Positions 33,602-45,439 of a stretch of 64,000 bases of DNA are shown in pieces; position 1 is the stretch's first letter, and each line of letters opens with the position of its first letter. The translations under genes and the position numbers were made by a program. Origin of the DNA: Erodium maritimum (Eukaryota; Streptophyta; Magnoliopsida; Geraniales; Geraniaceae); the NCBI GenBank assembly GCA_963921825.1, contig OY997596.1:62012754-62076753 (forward strand), read 5' to 3'. The notes below the pieces were generated by a model. It searched no databases. It saw only the letters and a list, made by a program, of their open reading frames with translations, and was not told the origin of the DNA.

Positions 33602-36600
33602 ATGGCGAAACCAGTGTCGATCGAGGTATGGAACCCAAGTGGAAAGTACAGAGTCGTGAGCACGAAGTCCATGCCCGGAACTCGCTGGATCAACCTCTTG
33701 GTCGAGCAGGATTGTCGCGTCGAAGTACACTTCTCCTTCGAATCGATCCGTTTAATTTCAGTTTTCTATGTGAAATCGATGATGATTCGTTGATTTTTTT
33801 CTTCTTCTCAGATCTGTACGCTTCCGAAGACAATACTGTCCGTGGAAGATATAGTTGCTCTGATCGGTGACAGGTGCGATGGTGTGATCGGGCAGGTACT
33901 TCGTTTCAGAACCCGATTGGGTTCTTTCGATTTATGAGAGTGATTTTAAATTTTCTGGGGTTTTTGATGGGTGTTTGTTTCTGGGTATTGTTGTGGTTTA
34001 GCTGACAGAAGATTGGGGAGAGACTTTGTTCTCTGCACTGAGCAAAGCTGGAGGCAAAGCTTTCAGCAACATGGCAGTTGGGTACAATAACGTTGATGTT
34101 GCTGCTGCTAATAAGTACGGTGTTGCTGTTGGGAACACGCCTGTAAGTAGCTTGTTTCTGTTCATGGCACCCTAAGTGATTGCACATAACCTGTTTGATA
34201 AAATGCTTATGAGAGCTTTTTAGTTGTTACTATGGTGTTCGATGGTTTTGGTGATTTGGTACTGGGAAATGCTATTTACATACTCATTTTGCCCTTTAGT
34301 TATCAAAAACACTACCTAAAGGTGAAGGATTATTTGTATAACACATTGTCGCATTTCGTATTCATCAAAAGCACTTGGATTTACACAGTATGCATGATGG
34401 TTTGATCAGGAACACGCTGTCTCCTTTATCATTTATCAGTGGTTTTTTGGATTAAAATGAGGGATAATTTCATTGACACACTTAGTTTGACCTTTGTTTA
34501 TCAATAACACATTGTATAGATCAATGCGTAACGGTAACCCACCCAAAATAGGGTTTTCGGACGAAATTTTAAGATGTTTCGACTTGAAATCAGGGGGGGT
34601 TCATACAAAACCCACCCCAAAAATGGGGTTTTGATGGTATCGAAAGGTGACAATGTGTTATTGATACACACTGGCCTTTACAGTGTATTATTGACGAATA
34701 AAAGTCAAAAAGGAGGCATGAATGATATTTTTACTGAAAATGACCCAAATCATGATGTTTTTGATAAACGAAGGGCAGTGTGTTACTGATAACGTCTCAT
34801 CTGCACAGTCTGTAATTGAGAAACAAAAGTTCAAGGGGTGTCAATGAAATTACCCCTTTGGTATTTGTGGGTTATGTTAGGACCATTATTATGATTTTGG
34901 TGACTATTTTGAGCATCCCTTAATCCAATTCATAGATTTGGTCTAGTATAGTGTAGTTTAGGTGAAAACTGATGTTGGTGTTTGACTTACTTGGTAAAGG
35001 GAGTGCTCACAGAGACAACAGCTGAGCTTGCGGCTTCACTTTCTTTGGCAGCAGCTAGAAGAATAGTTGAAGCAGATGGGTTCATGAGGGCGGGGTTATA
35101 CGAAGGATGGCTTCCTCATCTGTATGGTCATTAACCAATTCAATTTTCACTTCATAGTTTGAGTTTATGCATTGAATTTGAAATGTTGTGCACTAAACTT
35201 ATGGCTTGATGTTGATTTTGTTTTTGTTTTGATGGTAGTTTTGTGGGAAACTTGCTCAAAGGACAGACTGTTGGTGTCATAGGAGCTGGTCGGATTGGTT
35301 CTGCTTATGCTAGAATGATGGTAACATAATCTCTATCAAATTTTTAAACTGTTGAAAAATGCAAATTTAGTGATTATTTGATATGATGGTGACCCCTACT
35401 TTTAGTGCATTTGAATGATATCCATAGTTTCACTCCTTGTTCATTATCTTTCTTTTCTTGATTGACAATGTTGTGATTGATTTACTGTGTTTTCTTGAAC
35501 AGGTTGAAGGGTTCAAAATGAACCTAATTTACTTCGACCTTTACCAGGCCACCCGCCTAGAGAAGTTCGTCACAGGCATGTTCTTTTTTCGATTTAAGGT
35601 TTCGTTACTTTTAATGTCCTCTTTACCAATACTTCCACGTGGGTATTGCAGCTTATGGTCAGTTCCTCAAAGCCAGTGGGGAGCAACCCGTTACTTGGAA
35701 AAGAGCATCTTCCATGGATGAGGTGCTTGCAGAGGCAGATTTGGTAAGACCCTTCCAAAGTCTAGTAATCGTTACAGTCTTACAACTAACAAATGCGAAT
35801 CCGTTCACCTTTTGATGACAATTTTAGGACCTCCATCTATATGATTGAGTTTTTAGATACAACGAGTTTTAATATAATATCATAATTTGGTACTTTTTTG
35901 GGGTGTATCACTCCATAGGAACAACTGACCCACATTGGGGTTTTAGCAATAGGGTGTGTCTACATGTGAGTCTGCAGTCTCACAATGGATACATGTAGGG
36001 TAAAATAATAGTTTTTTTTCGTATCAAAATCCGATTCTATACTCTCGAAGTCTCGATAAATAGGCCAGGTAATGAAGTGGGTCCATAAGAGTTTATACAC
36101 CTTGGACCCATAATCTACCAGGATATTGTCCTTGATAAATTTGGTTTTGGATTAATGTATTTGCTTTTGTGTAGATAAGTCTTCATCCCATCTTGGATAA
36201 AACAACATATCATCTGGTGAACAAAGAAAGGCTGTCAAAGATGAAGAAGGTGAAACTTGCTCAACCATTTAGCCTCTTCATAATGAGTTATACTTAGTGT
36301 CATTGATTGTTAGGTAACTTCGCTATTATCGGTAACACACTCTCACATTTCGTTATTCATCAAAAACCTACGGACACCATGAAAAGGTGACGGTGTGTTC
36401 CTGATAAAACCATCACCAATTTAGTATGAATCAGTGGGGTTTTGATGAATAATGAAACGTGACAGTGTTTGACTGATAACTCCCCACCTACCGGGGTTTC
36501 TAAAATTCAAAGGTTGTCGAGGGCTGTAAATAACGTTTTTCCTTGATTGCTTAATGGTGTTCAATTTATGTTAATATATAGGAAGCGATCTTAATCAACT

Positions 36601-38529
36601 GTAGCAGGGGACCTGTGATCGATGAAGTAGCTCTTGTGGAACACTTGAAGGAGAATCCTATGTTTCGAGTGGGCCTTGATGTCTTTGAGGTATTCTAACT
36701 GTCAGGATATAAAACTATAATTAGGTCCTTAACTATTAGATGATTTGGTTTTCTAAGTAACTAATATAGGATTGATTGATTCATCACATATGTTGTCTTA
36801 GGATGAGCCTTACATGAAACCTGGGCTTGCTGAAATGAAGAACGCTGTCGTGGTGCCTCATATCGCCTCTGCCTCCAAGGTAATGAATCGAACTGATATT
36901 GATTACAACATTGGTTCTTTTCGTGCATATTCATGTTAGAGTTTCATGTGTCTTAAAAATTTGGATCCTATTACCGTTAGATAAGACTCTTAAGATCACC
37001 ACTTTTCGGTTTGAGGTTTACTGTTTAGGTTGTGCTAGTCTGAACTAGCCTGCCTTAGCGAGTTTATACGTATTATGAATCATATAATCGGTTAATAAAC
37101 ATAGTATCATATCACCGCTTAATAAACATAACGTTCTTATGGTCTTGCAGTGGACTCGCGAAGGAATGGCGACACTAGCTGCCCTCAATGTCCTGGTATG
37201 GAACCAAAACTTGTTGTGTACGAGGATATAAATCATCAGACATATAACATAGCTTATTATGTTACAGGGGAAGATAAAAGGATACCCTGTCTGGTCAAAC
37301 CCGAACTCGGTCGAGCCATTCCTCAATGAGGATGCTCCCCCTCCGGCAGCAAGTCCTAGCATTGTCAATGCAAAAGCCTTAGGTAACAACTCCTATACTC
37401 TGAGGATCAATGTCTGGAGATTCGATTCTTTAATGTTCAAGTATAAAACCATAATTGATATCGGTCCGGTCTTTTTGTTGAAATACAAGTCCTACATAGA
37501 AAGTATATGGATAAATTGAACATTTGATAAACATATTAGTCTTTACCCATCAATTCGAGTTTTTGGGTTGGATAGGGCTTTAACATGGTATCTGAGCTGA
37601 TTCGGCTTATAACCGTCTGTCACCTCCACCTTGTGGTCTCCGGTCTATATGCAGATGTCCAGTCCTACACGTAAGAGGTGGAGTGTTGAAATATAAGTCC
37701 CACATAAAAAGTGTATGGACAAATTGAACACCTGATAAGCATATTAGTGTCTATTGGTTCGGCTCATGACTCGTTTGTCCCCTCATCCTGTAGTCTCCGA
37801 TATCCAACCCAAAAACCCGAACTGATGGGTGGAGGCACTAATATGCTTATCAAGTGTTCAATTTGTCCATACATTTTTTATGTGAGACTTATATTTCAAC
37901 ACTTTTAGTAGAGTTAATTAAGAACATCTTCAAAAATATTAATTCAGGCTGAGCTAATATTCCAGATGAATAGTTATATTTCAACACTTTTAGTTGAGTT
38001 AATTAAGAACATCTTCAATAATATTAATTCAGTCTTAACTAGTATTCCAGATGAATAGTGATTTGGGACATAGAGAAACTAAAAAGGCTTGGTTAATAAG
38101 AATAGTGTATTAGCCCACTGACTGAACTAATAGCACAAGTAAATGGTGATTTCGGATTATTATACATATTTCTATATAAAAATTGATACGCGTGGCAACG
38201 GGAATCGTCAGGTGAAAGCAGTGGTTGGGCTTTCGCCTACCGTCTGGCGATGAATCTTTTGTTCACTGTCCGGGTTATTAGCCCACCATTCGACATTCTC
38301 GAATATGGTAGTAGAGTTAATACTTCATGACTCGAGTTTGAATCTCGTTACTTCCAAAATTCTAATAATTCATCAATTTATCTTACCTTAGTGGGTCCAT
38401 TTTCTAAAAATTCTCTCGTAACATCTAAACTAAAAAATGATGTGTTCGTATAAACATAAAACTATAATCGGATCTTCAATTTTCTGAGTACTTTGTTCTT
38501 GCGCAGGCTTGCCGGTTTCGAAGCTATGA
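33602..38529 (+). CDS. HPR1: Peroxisomal NADH-dependent hydroxypyruvate reductase
   Basis: Thirteen exons: 33602-33724, 33812-33895, 34002-34142, 35000-35121, 35239-35320, 35503-35575, 35652-35743, 36175-36249, 36582-36689, 36802-36879, 37151-37195, 37268-37382, 38507-38529. Together they encode 386 residues, the same length as I recall for Arabidopsis HPR1. It reduces hydroxypyruvate to glycerate in the photorespiratory cycle inside peroxisomes. The NAD fold motif VGVIGAGRIGSAYA is at 168-181. The catalytic triad of D-2-hydroxyacid dehydrogenases is Arg273 (NCSRGPV), Glu302 (DEPY) and His320 (VVPHIAS). The last exon contributes only GLPVSKL, whose SKL is the peroxisomal targeting signal. Intron 6 uses a GC donor. 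Introns 3, 8 and 12 carry element insertions; the coding sequence looks whole. Confidence 0.97.
34461..34856. repeat. Long-TIR MITE (family C) in HPR1 intron 3
   Basis: Starts GGGATAATTTCATTGACAC and ends with its inverse GTGTCAATGAAATTACCCC, a 19-base inverted repeat, with further weaker pairing inside. Phrases such as GGTGACAATGTGTTATTGAT recall the elements at 36312-36542 and 43749-44085. No target duplication was matched. A degraded relative lies at 34262-34440. Confidence 0.7.
36312..36542. repeat. Family C MITE in HPR1 intron 8 with 9-bp target duplication
   Basis: A 231-bp element ends AAATAACGTTTTTCC like the element at 43749-44085, and shares CATCAAAAACC and GGTGACGGTGTGTT phrases. 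The flanks TTGATTGTT (36303-36311) and TTGATTGCT (36543-36551) agree in 8 of 9 bases. Confidence 0.7.
37476..37911 (+). mobile_element. TRIM-like LTR fossil with an added inverted LTR, HPR1 intron 12
   Basis: A first terminal repeat (37476-37585, TGTTGAAATACAAG...TTTAACA) is followed by a good match to the initiator-tRNA-Met primer site (TGGTATCTGAGC, 37586-37597). A purine tract (37671-37683) precedes a second direct repeat starting TGTTGAAATATAAG at 37684. From about 37800 part of the repeat returns inverted and ends TATATTTCAACA, so 37684-37911 can fold as a hairpin of about 70 bp. It is non-coding, rearranged and old, and of the same family as the fossil in the beta-galactosidase intron. 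Confidence 0.7.
37912..38060. repeat. Direct ~70-bp duplication in HPR1 intron 12
   Basis: Two consecutive units share GAGTTAATTAAGAACATCTTC, AATATTAATTCAG and TATTCCAGATGAATAGT; the phrase TTTCAACACTTTTAG occurs before each. The duplication directly follows the inverted LTR fossil. Confidence 0.75.
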
Positions 38530-40045
38530 AGACGCATATGGTGTAAAATGCTGTACAATTTCATTCACTCTTATGTATTACTGGTTTCTAGTTCTGTATA
38601 ATGTGTAAGTGAACACTACATATTTCCATGTGTTGTTAAATTGTCGTACCTTAATTTATCCGAATCATGAAAATGGAGAGATTTGAAACGTAACTGTAAT
38701 CTTTTAGACTATTACGGGTTTATGATTGATCCTATCACAAGAGGGAGGTGAAGATCTCATTAAGGTCAAGTTTGGTGTACTTGCAAGATATTGATTTGTT
38801 ACGCTGTTAGTCAAACCTAACACAAAAAATACGTTAATTCAAGTACGTGATGAGTTTTTTTTTCCGTATAAGACGTGAACTAGCAAAAGTTAAAAATTAA
38901 ACCGTCTTGTTCTTTGTAATGTTCCATAGTGATTCTGCCTGGTAATGGTAAATGATTTGAGGGTATAAAAGCATTTTCAATCAGTTTTTGACACTAAAAC
39001 CTGACGAACATAACTTTTAATATGAGAAGTGGAAGCGAGAGAAACTTGTATTGATCGTTGTTGTGCTTGATGATATTGGTTTACAATATATGAGTATTTA
39101 TACACTAAGATGTAACTACGATGTCAGAGAAGACGGAAGGGTTGTGGGCTATGGTTGTGGGCTACCATCAAAGGGTGTAAAGTCAAGAATAACAGCTCCA
39201 TGTTTTCTAACAATAACAAACAAAAACTTGTTAAAATACAATATGTACGTGCCAAAATGGTATATTATGTTGTTGTTTTTTGGATAACTACAAAAACTGA
39301 CCTCTTAAAAACTTTTTATCTCAAAAGCTTACCCATCGTGAATTTTGTTTCAAGATACATATCTGATAGAAGGTCAAATCTCATATACCGACTCAATTCA
39401 TTTATTTTTGAGATAAAATATCCGTTAAGTTGGTGACAATCTTAAGTACATACATATTTTTTCGATAATTTTTGTCCTAAAATACATAAAACGGATAACT
39501 AAATGGGTTTAACCTTCTACCTAATACATATTTGAGAAAAAAAATCATAACTGATAAGCTTTTGACTTATTAACCATTCCATGGGTATAAATTAGTACCT
39601 ACCTCTTGTTTTTTCACATTTTAATCAAACACTGATTTGTACTTATCATAGACGTGTATTAATTTGGACTGGAATAATTAATTATGCATTTTTTATAAGC
39701 AATAATCATAAATATATAGTTGAAATTCTGTTTCCATGCTCCATTTGTTCCATTATTGTCTCCATCATGTTTGGTTCATTTTAATTCTTTTCCCGTTATG
39801 GTCTTCGTCAAGTTGGCGACCGGTCGGTCCGGTCCCACATCCTGATCTCACCTAACAAAATAGAACACGCCTCAGCCAATCAGCTCCCGCCACGCGGCAA
39901 TCATAACTGCCCCCACCAGCCACGCGCGCGCTTCAATAACCCCGCCTTCTTCTTCTTCGATTCGTCTCTGTGACTGCGACAGAATCGCTGTTCTGTCGAT
40001 TTCAAAGCTCTCCTGCAACTCCGATTCTCGAGAATCGCCCGATTC
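38530..40045. other. HPR1 3' region and HGSNAT-like gene promoter
   Basis: AT-rich intergenic sequence without a supported gene. The last ~200 bases become GC-rich (CACGCGCGCGCTTC, CCTTCTTCTTCTTCG) and look like a promoter and leader for the following gene. Confidence 0.45.
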
Positions 40046-43000
40046 ATGGCCGAGTTTTACGAGCCACTACCGAGTCACGAGGAGCAGCTTCAGGCCGGTG
40101 CGAGAACTACGCGCGTTGCCTCTCTCGACGTCCTCCGAGGCCTCTCCGTGTTTGTGAGCTTTCTCTCTTTTACTTCTCCATTTCTCAATTCTGCGCGATT
40201 CAAAGGTTTCAGTTGACGACCTTGTTAGTGTTAGTTCAATCGGTTACTGTTTGGTTGGTTGGAAAATCGGGAAAGTGAGAAAGGAAAGTAGATTTTCTCA
40301 CATTATTAGTGACGTGCGATTCAGAAATTTCAGTCAATGAGCTTATTGCTCAATCAGCCACTGTTTGGTTGCTAGGAAAGTGAAGGAAAGTAGATTTTCT
40401 CGAATTATTAGTCCTGTGCGATTCAAATTTTTCAGTCAATGAGCTTATTGCTCAATCAGTCACTGTTTGGTTGCTAGGGAAGTGAAGGGGAGTAGATGAC
40501 AATACTAATCTCGGCTTCGAAATTTCGGTCAACGGCCTTATTTGCTTAATCGGTTCTTGTTTGGTTGCTCAGAAAATGCGGGAAAGTGAAAAGGAAAGTG
40601 GATGGCGGTATTAATCTTAGTTTTTTTTTTCATTTTCTTTCAGCTCATGATGCTTGTTGATTATGGAGGCTCATTTGTTCCGATCATTGCTCATGCACCA
40701 TGGAATGGTGCTTACTTGGCTGATTTTGTGATGCCTTTTTTCCTCTTTGCTGCTGGAGTGTCTCTAGCTCTGGTCTACAAGGTACCAGATCTTATTTATT
40801 TGTGTCCTTCTCATTTTTCTGTATAATTAATTGTTTGTTAAACTTTAAACCACTGAACATATTATGGTTATGATTCGTGCTTATGTTTATGGCATTGAGA
40901 ACTCATATTTTATTGTTGATTTTACAAACACCAGAAAGTACCAAACAGAGTAGAAGCTACAAGGAAGGCAGTGCTTAGGGCTGTGAAACTATTTTTGTTA
41001 GGCATTATCCTTCAAGGTAATTTCGCAATCCTGATAAACTTACACTCATGTGCTTCGAAAGCTATTTTGTGAAAATCTGGAGCTCTTTTGAGCAATGGGT
41101 GTTGAATTATTTTAAATTTCTAAACAAGGTTATAAACGTATGATTAATATGATATGCTTGATTGTACTGGAACTTAGATAGCTGGAATGGAGTTTTGATT
41201 CTTTCACTTTTCAAATTCTATTTTGCTTTTGTTTCGCCTGATTGGTATCAAAGATATTGGGTGTGCCTATTTGGTTTTATTTCAGGTGGCTATTTGCATG
41301 GAATTACCTCCTTAACATATGGTGTTGACATTGAAAGAATACGATGGCTGGGGATTTTGCAGGTATACACACAGTATGTAGTAGTCAAGTATTATCTCAA
41401 GGAACTTTGACTTTTGCTTATTAGAACTTTGGTATTATACTTGAACCTTTGGGAATGACCAATAGCCACTGTGGAACTAATTTGGGAATTGGTTGCACAT
41501 ATGTACTGTTCATTTATAAGTTTTTACAAACTTTACTGATATCATAAACTTGTTACTCATTGTTTGGGATACTGAAGAATAATGTATAACACTAATTTGT
41601 GTTCTTTATCAACAAATGCAGAGGATATCAATTGGATATATTGTTGCAGCTTTATGTGAGATTTGGATTCCATCTCATATGAGCAGAGAAGTGGATTCTT
41701 TCAAGAGAAACCACTCACAGTGGTAAAAAAATTTAATATCTGGAATCGTTTTAAATATGACAGTTCTGCCAGTCTGGCAAATAGTATGTTATTAATTACC
41801 ATCGGTACATTTGCTAAAATTTTGTGAACACTCAAGGATTTTTCTTTCATGGTGGTTAATTTTGTCTTTTGTTCCTCAGGTGCATTATATTTTCACTCTC
41901 AGCAATATACCTGGGGTTATTCTATGGTTTATATGTTCCGGATTGGAAATTTGAACTTTCACCTTCAACCCCATCTTTGCCTCCGTTGAACGACAATTAT
42001 GTTTATATGGTGAGTGCATTGATCCTCATCACTTTTGTTTCTGCATGTGGTTCAATTATTAGATCATGACACAACATAACATTAGTGAGTAATAAATAGA
42101 TGGATGGGTCCAGAGTAAGTGTCTGGTGCTGTCAATAAGTTAAAATAAGAGAAACTAAATGATTTTGTATCTCTATCCACTCTATCCCCAAGAAAGTTTT
42201 ACTCAGTGGACTGATCGTTCTATCCATTCCACAACATTTGTAACTGTGTGTTGATTAGGCTTCCTTCCCTCCTGTAGTTCCACTGAATCCTCAATGAAGA
42301 GGCATACTACTAAGCACTAACATTTTTCAGAAACTGAATGTTTTAGATTGTTATACCTAAAAAATACTAGATACATCAAAGCCTACTTGGCCAAGTGATA
42401 AATTCTCCGGGTTCAATTCTTATGGATGCAGGTAAACTGCTCAGTTAGAGGTGCTTATAGCCCTGCATGTAATTCTGCTGGAATGATTGATCGCTATGTT
42501 ATCGGCATTGATCATCTATATAAGAAACCTTCTTACAGAAACCTTAAGGTATCTTTGACATGGATTTGCACATTCTATATTGCTGAAAAACATCATACAT
42601 AAAAACCTTATGCCTAACCCAATAATATTTCACAGGAGTGTAACTTGTCCACTGACGGCCAAGTTCCAGAAACTTCTCCTTCCTGGTGCCATGCCCCTTT
42701 TGATCCTGAAGGCATTTTAAGGTGGCTTAACTGTTCTCTTTTCTAATTTCTTGTCTACTTCAATCCAATACTCCATTTTTGGTTACCATGAATCCCCTTT
42801 ATTAACTTATAACAATTTTTTTAAGAAATCTATTGTTCTACCTCTTCACAGCTCCATAATGGCTGCTGTGACCTGCGTAATTGGGCTTCAGTATGGTCAC
42901 AGCCTTGCACACTTGCAGGTAAGATGTTCATGCACCATTAATCTTCACCCTATTTCTCAATCTTATATCCCTTGTTTATTAGTACCATTATTATGATACT

Positions 43001-44233
43001 TAGTTTTGGTCGGAAATGGTTCCATATATTTGTTTTCCACTGCTTTTACTGTTATTGTGCTTAACAATCGATGCTTAGCCTGGCCTACTGTCATGGCATT
43101 TACAATGCAGCTGATTTCTCTTACAATGTTGCTTGTTATGTCTTTTGCTGACTGGGTTACAACTTACAAGCACATCTGATGTTATACCATTGTTTTCCAG
43201 GACCACAAGGACCGACTAGGCAACTGGGTTATACTTTCAGTTTCGCTTTTGGTCGTTGGGTTGTTTCTCACTTTCGTGGGTATATGCTAAAATGAATAAA
43301 ACTTCTTTTTTTGCCTAAACAATATGCTTTAAAATACACATATTGGATATTTACTCTGTTCCTTTTTTCTCCCTTTCAGGCATCCCTGTAAACAAATCCC
43401 TCTACACAATGAGTTACATGCTGATTACTTCTGCTGTTGCAGGAATCACATTCTGTGGTCTGTATTTATTGGTTAGTAAATTTAATTCGAAGGGGTGAAA
43501 TATCAAGTACTTAGTTTTTAACCATAACTATGTTACCAGTGACACAGATGTGCTCAACTACATATTCTCTCTTCTGCAGGTAGATGTTTATAGTTACAGA
43601 CGCTTGACCTATCCATTGGAATGGATGGGAATTCATTCCCTATCTATTTTTATCGTAGTAACTTCGAATTTAGCTGTCATCGTGATTCAAGGATTCTACT
43701 GGCAAGCTCCCGAAAATAACATTGTAAGTGTTGATTAAATATAAACTAGGGGTAAATTTTTTAACACACCTTTGGCGACCTTTGATTCTCAAAAACACCC
43801 CTAAAGGTGAGGTGTGATCAGTAACACGAATACCCTTCGTCGTGTCACCTTTCGTTATTCATAAAAAAAACATTGATTCCATCCATTTTGTTTAAAAAAA
43901 CCCACTGATAATTGAGAAATGTGACATTATGTTCTTGATGAAACCATCACCTATTCAGTGTGAATCAGGAGTTTTTTTATTAATAACGAAAGGTGACCGT
44001 GTGAGTGTGTTACTGATAACCCCTCACCTTTAGGGGTGTTTTTGAGAATCAAAGATCGTCGAGGGGGTGGAAATAACGTTTTCCGTATAAACTAATCTTA
44101 TCTCCGTCTCAAAATAAGTATCTACATTTTTTAAAGTTAATTATAATAAAATATGAATATGCTATCAGTTCATTGTCCTACTCTCTTGTATTAACAGGTT
44201 CACTGGTTGATAACTGACTTGAAACACAGATGA
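40046..44233 (+). CDS. HGSNAT-like polytopic membrane acyltransferase family protein
   Basis: Thirteen exons join in phase: 40046-40153, 40644-40781, 40935-41016, 41286-41362, 41622-41722, 41880-42009, 42432-42548, 42636-42721, 42852-42918, 43201-43279, 43380-43471, 43580-43723, 44198-44233. They encode 418 residues. The start MAEFYEPLPSHEEQLQAGAR leads into RVASLDVLRGLSVFLMMLVD and DFVMPFFLFAAGVSLALVYK, the signature of the heparan-alpha-glucosaminide N-acetyltransferase family, with about ten membrane segments. His53 in IIAHAPWNG corresponds to the active-site histidine of the human lysosomal enzyme. A luminal loop holds paired cysteines (NCSVRGAYSPACN, ECNLS, SWCHAPFDPEG). Plants lack heparan sulfate, so the true substrate is unknown. 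The product resembles AT5G27730/AT5G47900. Only VHWLITDLKHR is in the last exon. Confidence 0.93.
40190..40620 (+). repeat. Four diverged ~110-bp tandem units in HGSNAT-like intron 1
   Basis: Each unit contains GTGCGATTCA-, TTTCAGTCAATGAGCTTATT- and CTGTTTGGTTGCTAGGAAAG-like blocks; units 2 and 3 are closest. The block TTTGGTTGCT(C/G)AGAAA also occurs in the leader introns of SYF2 and PEARLI 4. Confidence 0.85.
43749..44085. repeat. Long-TIR MITE (family C) with perfect 9-bp target duplication
   Basis: A 337-bp element in the last HGSNAT-like intron has inverted ends of ~75 bases; the block TTTGATTCTCAAAAACACCC and CTAAAGGTGAGG is near identical on both sides. Both flanks are TATAAACTA (43740-43748 and 44086-44094). 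It encodes nothing. Confidence 0.9.
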
Positions 44234-44778
44234 TATCAACACAATTCAGCTCATGACATCAACCATTCGGTAAAGTCTCTTAAAAACTCTTGAAACTTAA
44301 CTCCGGTTTCAAATAAGTTGGGCCAAGTGATAAGGAGTGCAGCTCTAGACATGTGTAGTCCTGAATGAATCTTGATTCATACAAATTAAGTTAGGAATTA
44401 CACTAGTAATTACTGATCAAACACAAGCTTATCACTTGATTTCCCGAGTCTGAGATCGGAACCATACTTTGTGGTGTCTAAAGTTTTGGTTTATTTACAT
44501 GTGTTGCAGATATATTGGCAAGAAGTTCAAAAGGTTGGTATTGACATTCACATTCCAGGTACGGTCAGTTCTATTGATTTTCATGAGTTGGTGATTTACT
44601 AGTAATTGTTTGGGTGAAATGTTTATATACTATTTTCTTTTCTATTAAACACGAAACCATTTATAGAAGGAAAAGATAAGAGTGATACAAGTAGGATAGG
44701 GTGGTGACTGTAAGCAATTTCCAATTATAGTGATAATCGGTTCGTAGATGTAATTGAGTGAATATAACATAATTAATT

Positions 44779-45154
44779 AGGAAAACTCTAAACATGCACC
44801 CTCGAACAACCTTATTTAAGGGAATCGTGTTGTTCTGTTTTTCCTTTTCGCAAAAAACGACCTAGACCTTTCATCTAATGTTCGACAACAACGACTTATG
44901 TTAAATAATACTGACATTGTCGTTTGTTGCAAAAACTAATTGTCATCTGTGGAGTTTTGCCAAGTTTTTCACTAAAACAACCCCAGAAAACAAAAGGGAC
45001 TGTTGGTTTTTCCAATAAACTGACCGTATCCGTACTATTTAACGGAAGCCGTTCTTTTCTGCTATTAGATGAAAGGTTTAGGTGCGTTTTGGTAAGAAAA
45101 AGAATGAGCACCAACACGTTTTCCATAAACGAAATGCGTATTTAGAGTTATTCC
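44779..45154. repeat. Long-TIR MITE with near-perfect 9-bp target duplication
   Basis: Begins AGGAAAACTCTAAACATGCA and ends TGCGTATTTAGAGTTATTCC, imperfect inverted repeats. The flanks TAATTAATT (44770-44778) and TAACTAATT (45155-45163) differ at one base. The inside contains ACAACAACGACTTATG and GACATTGTCGTTTGTTGC, shared in style with the element at 46097-46453. Confidence 0.7.
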
Positions 45155-45439
45155 TAACTAATTTATAGTTTGGACATGTATTTGATAGATGAAGTGTGTT
45201 TGAAGACAGTGTAGTCTTTTATATATATATATATATCGGAGATGACACTCAACAAATCCATATTTGGAAGGACTAATTCGACAAAACACCTTAATTATAA
45301 AAATAAAGTATGATATGGATAGAATCTTAGTGGATGTTGTGACTACTACTAGGGACTGCACACCTAACCCAATATTTAGTTTGCTTCCTATGCCTTTCTA
45401 GCTCATTCTAGGCGGTAAATCAAAGAAAAAACGTAATGT

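Noticed and set aside
35576-35585. Alternative GT donor a few bases after the HPR1 exon 6 end
   Set aside because: Using GT at 35580 shifts the frame relative to exon 7, whereas the GC donor keeps the conserved AYGQFLK sequence.
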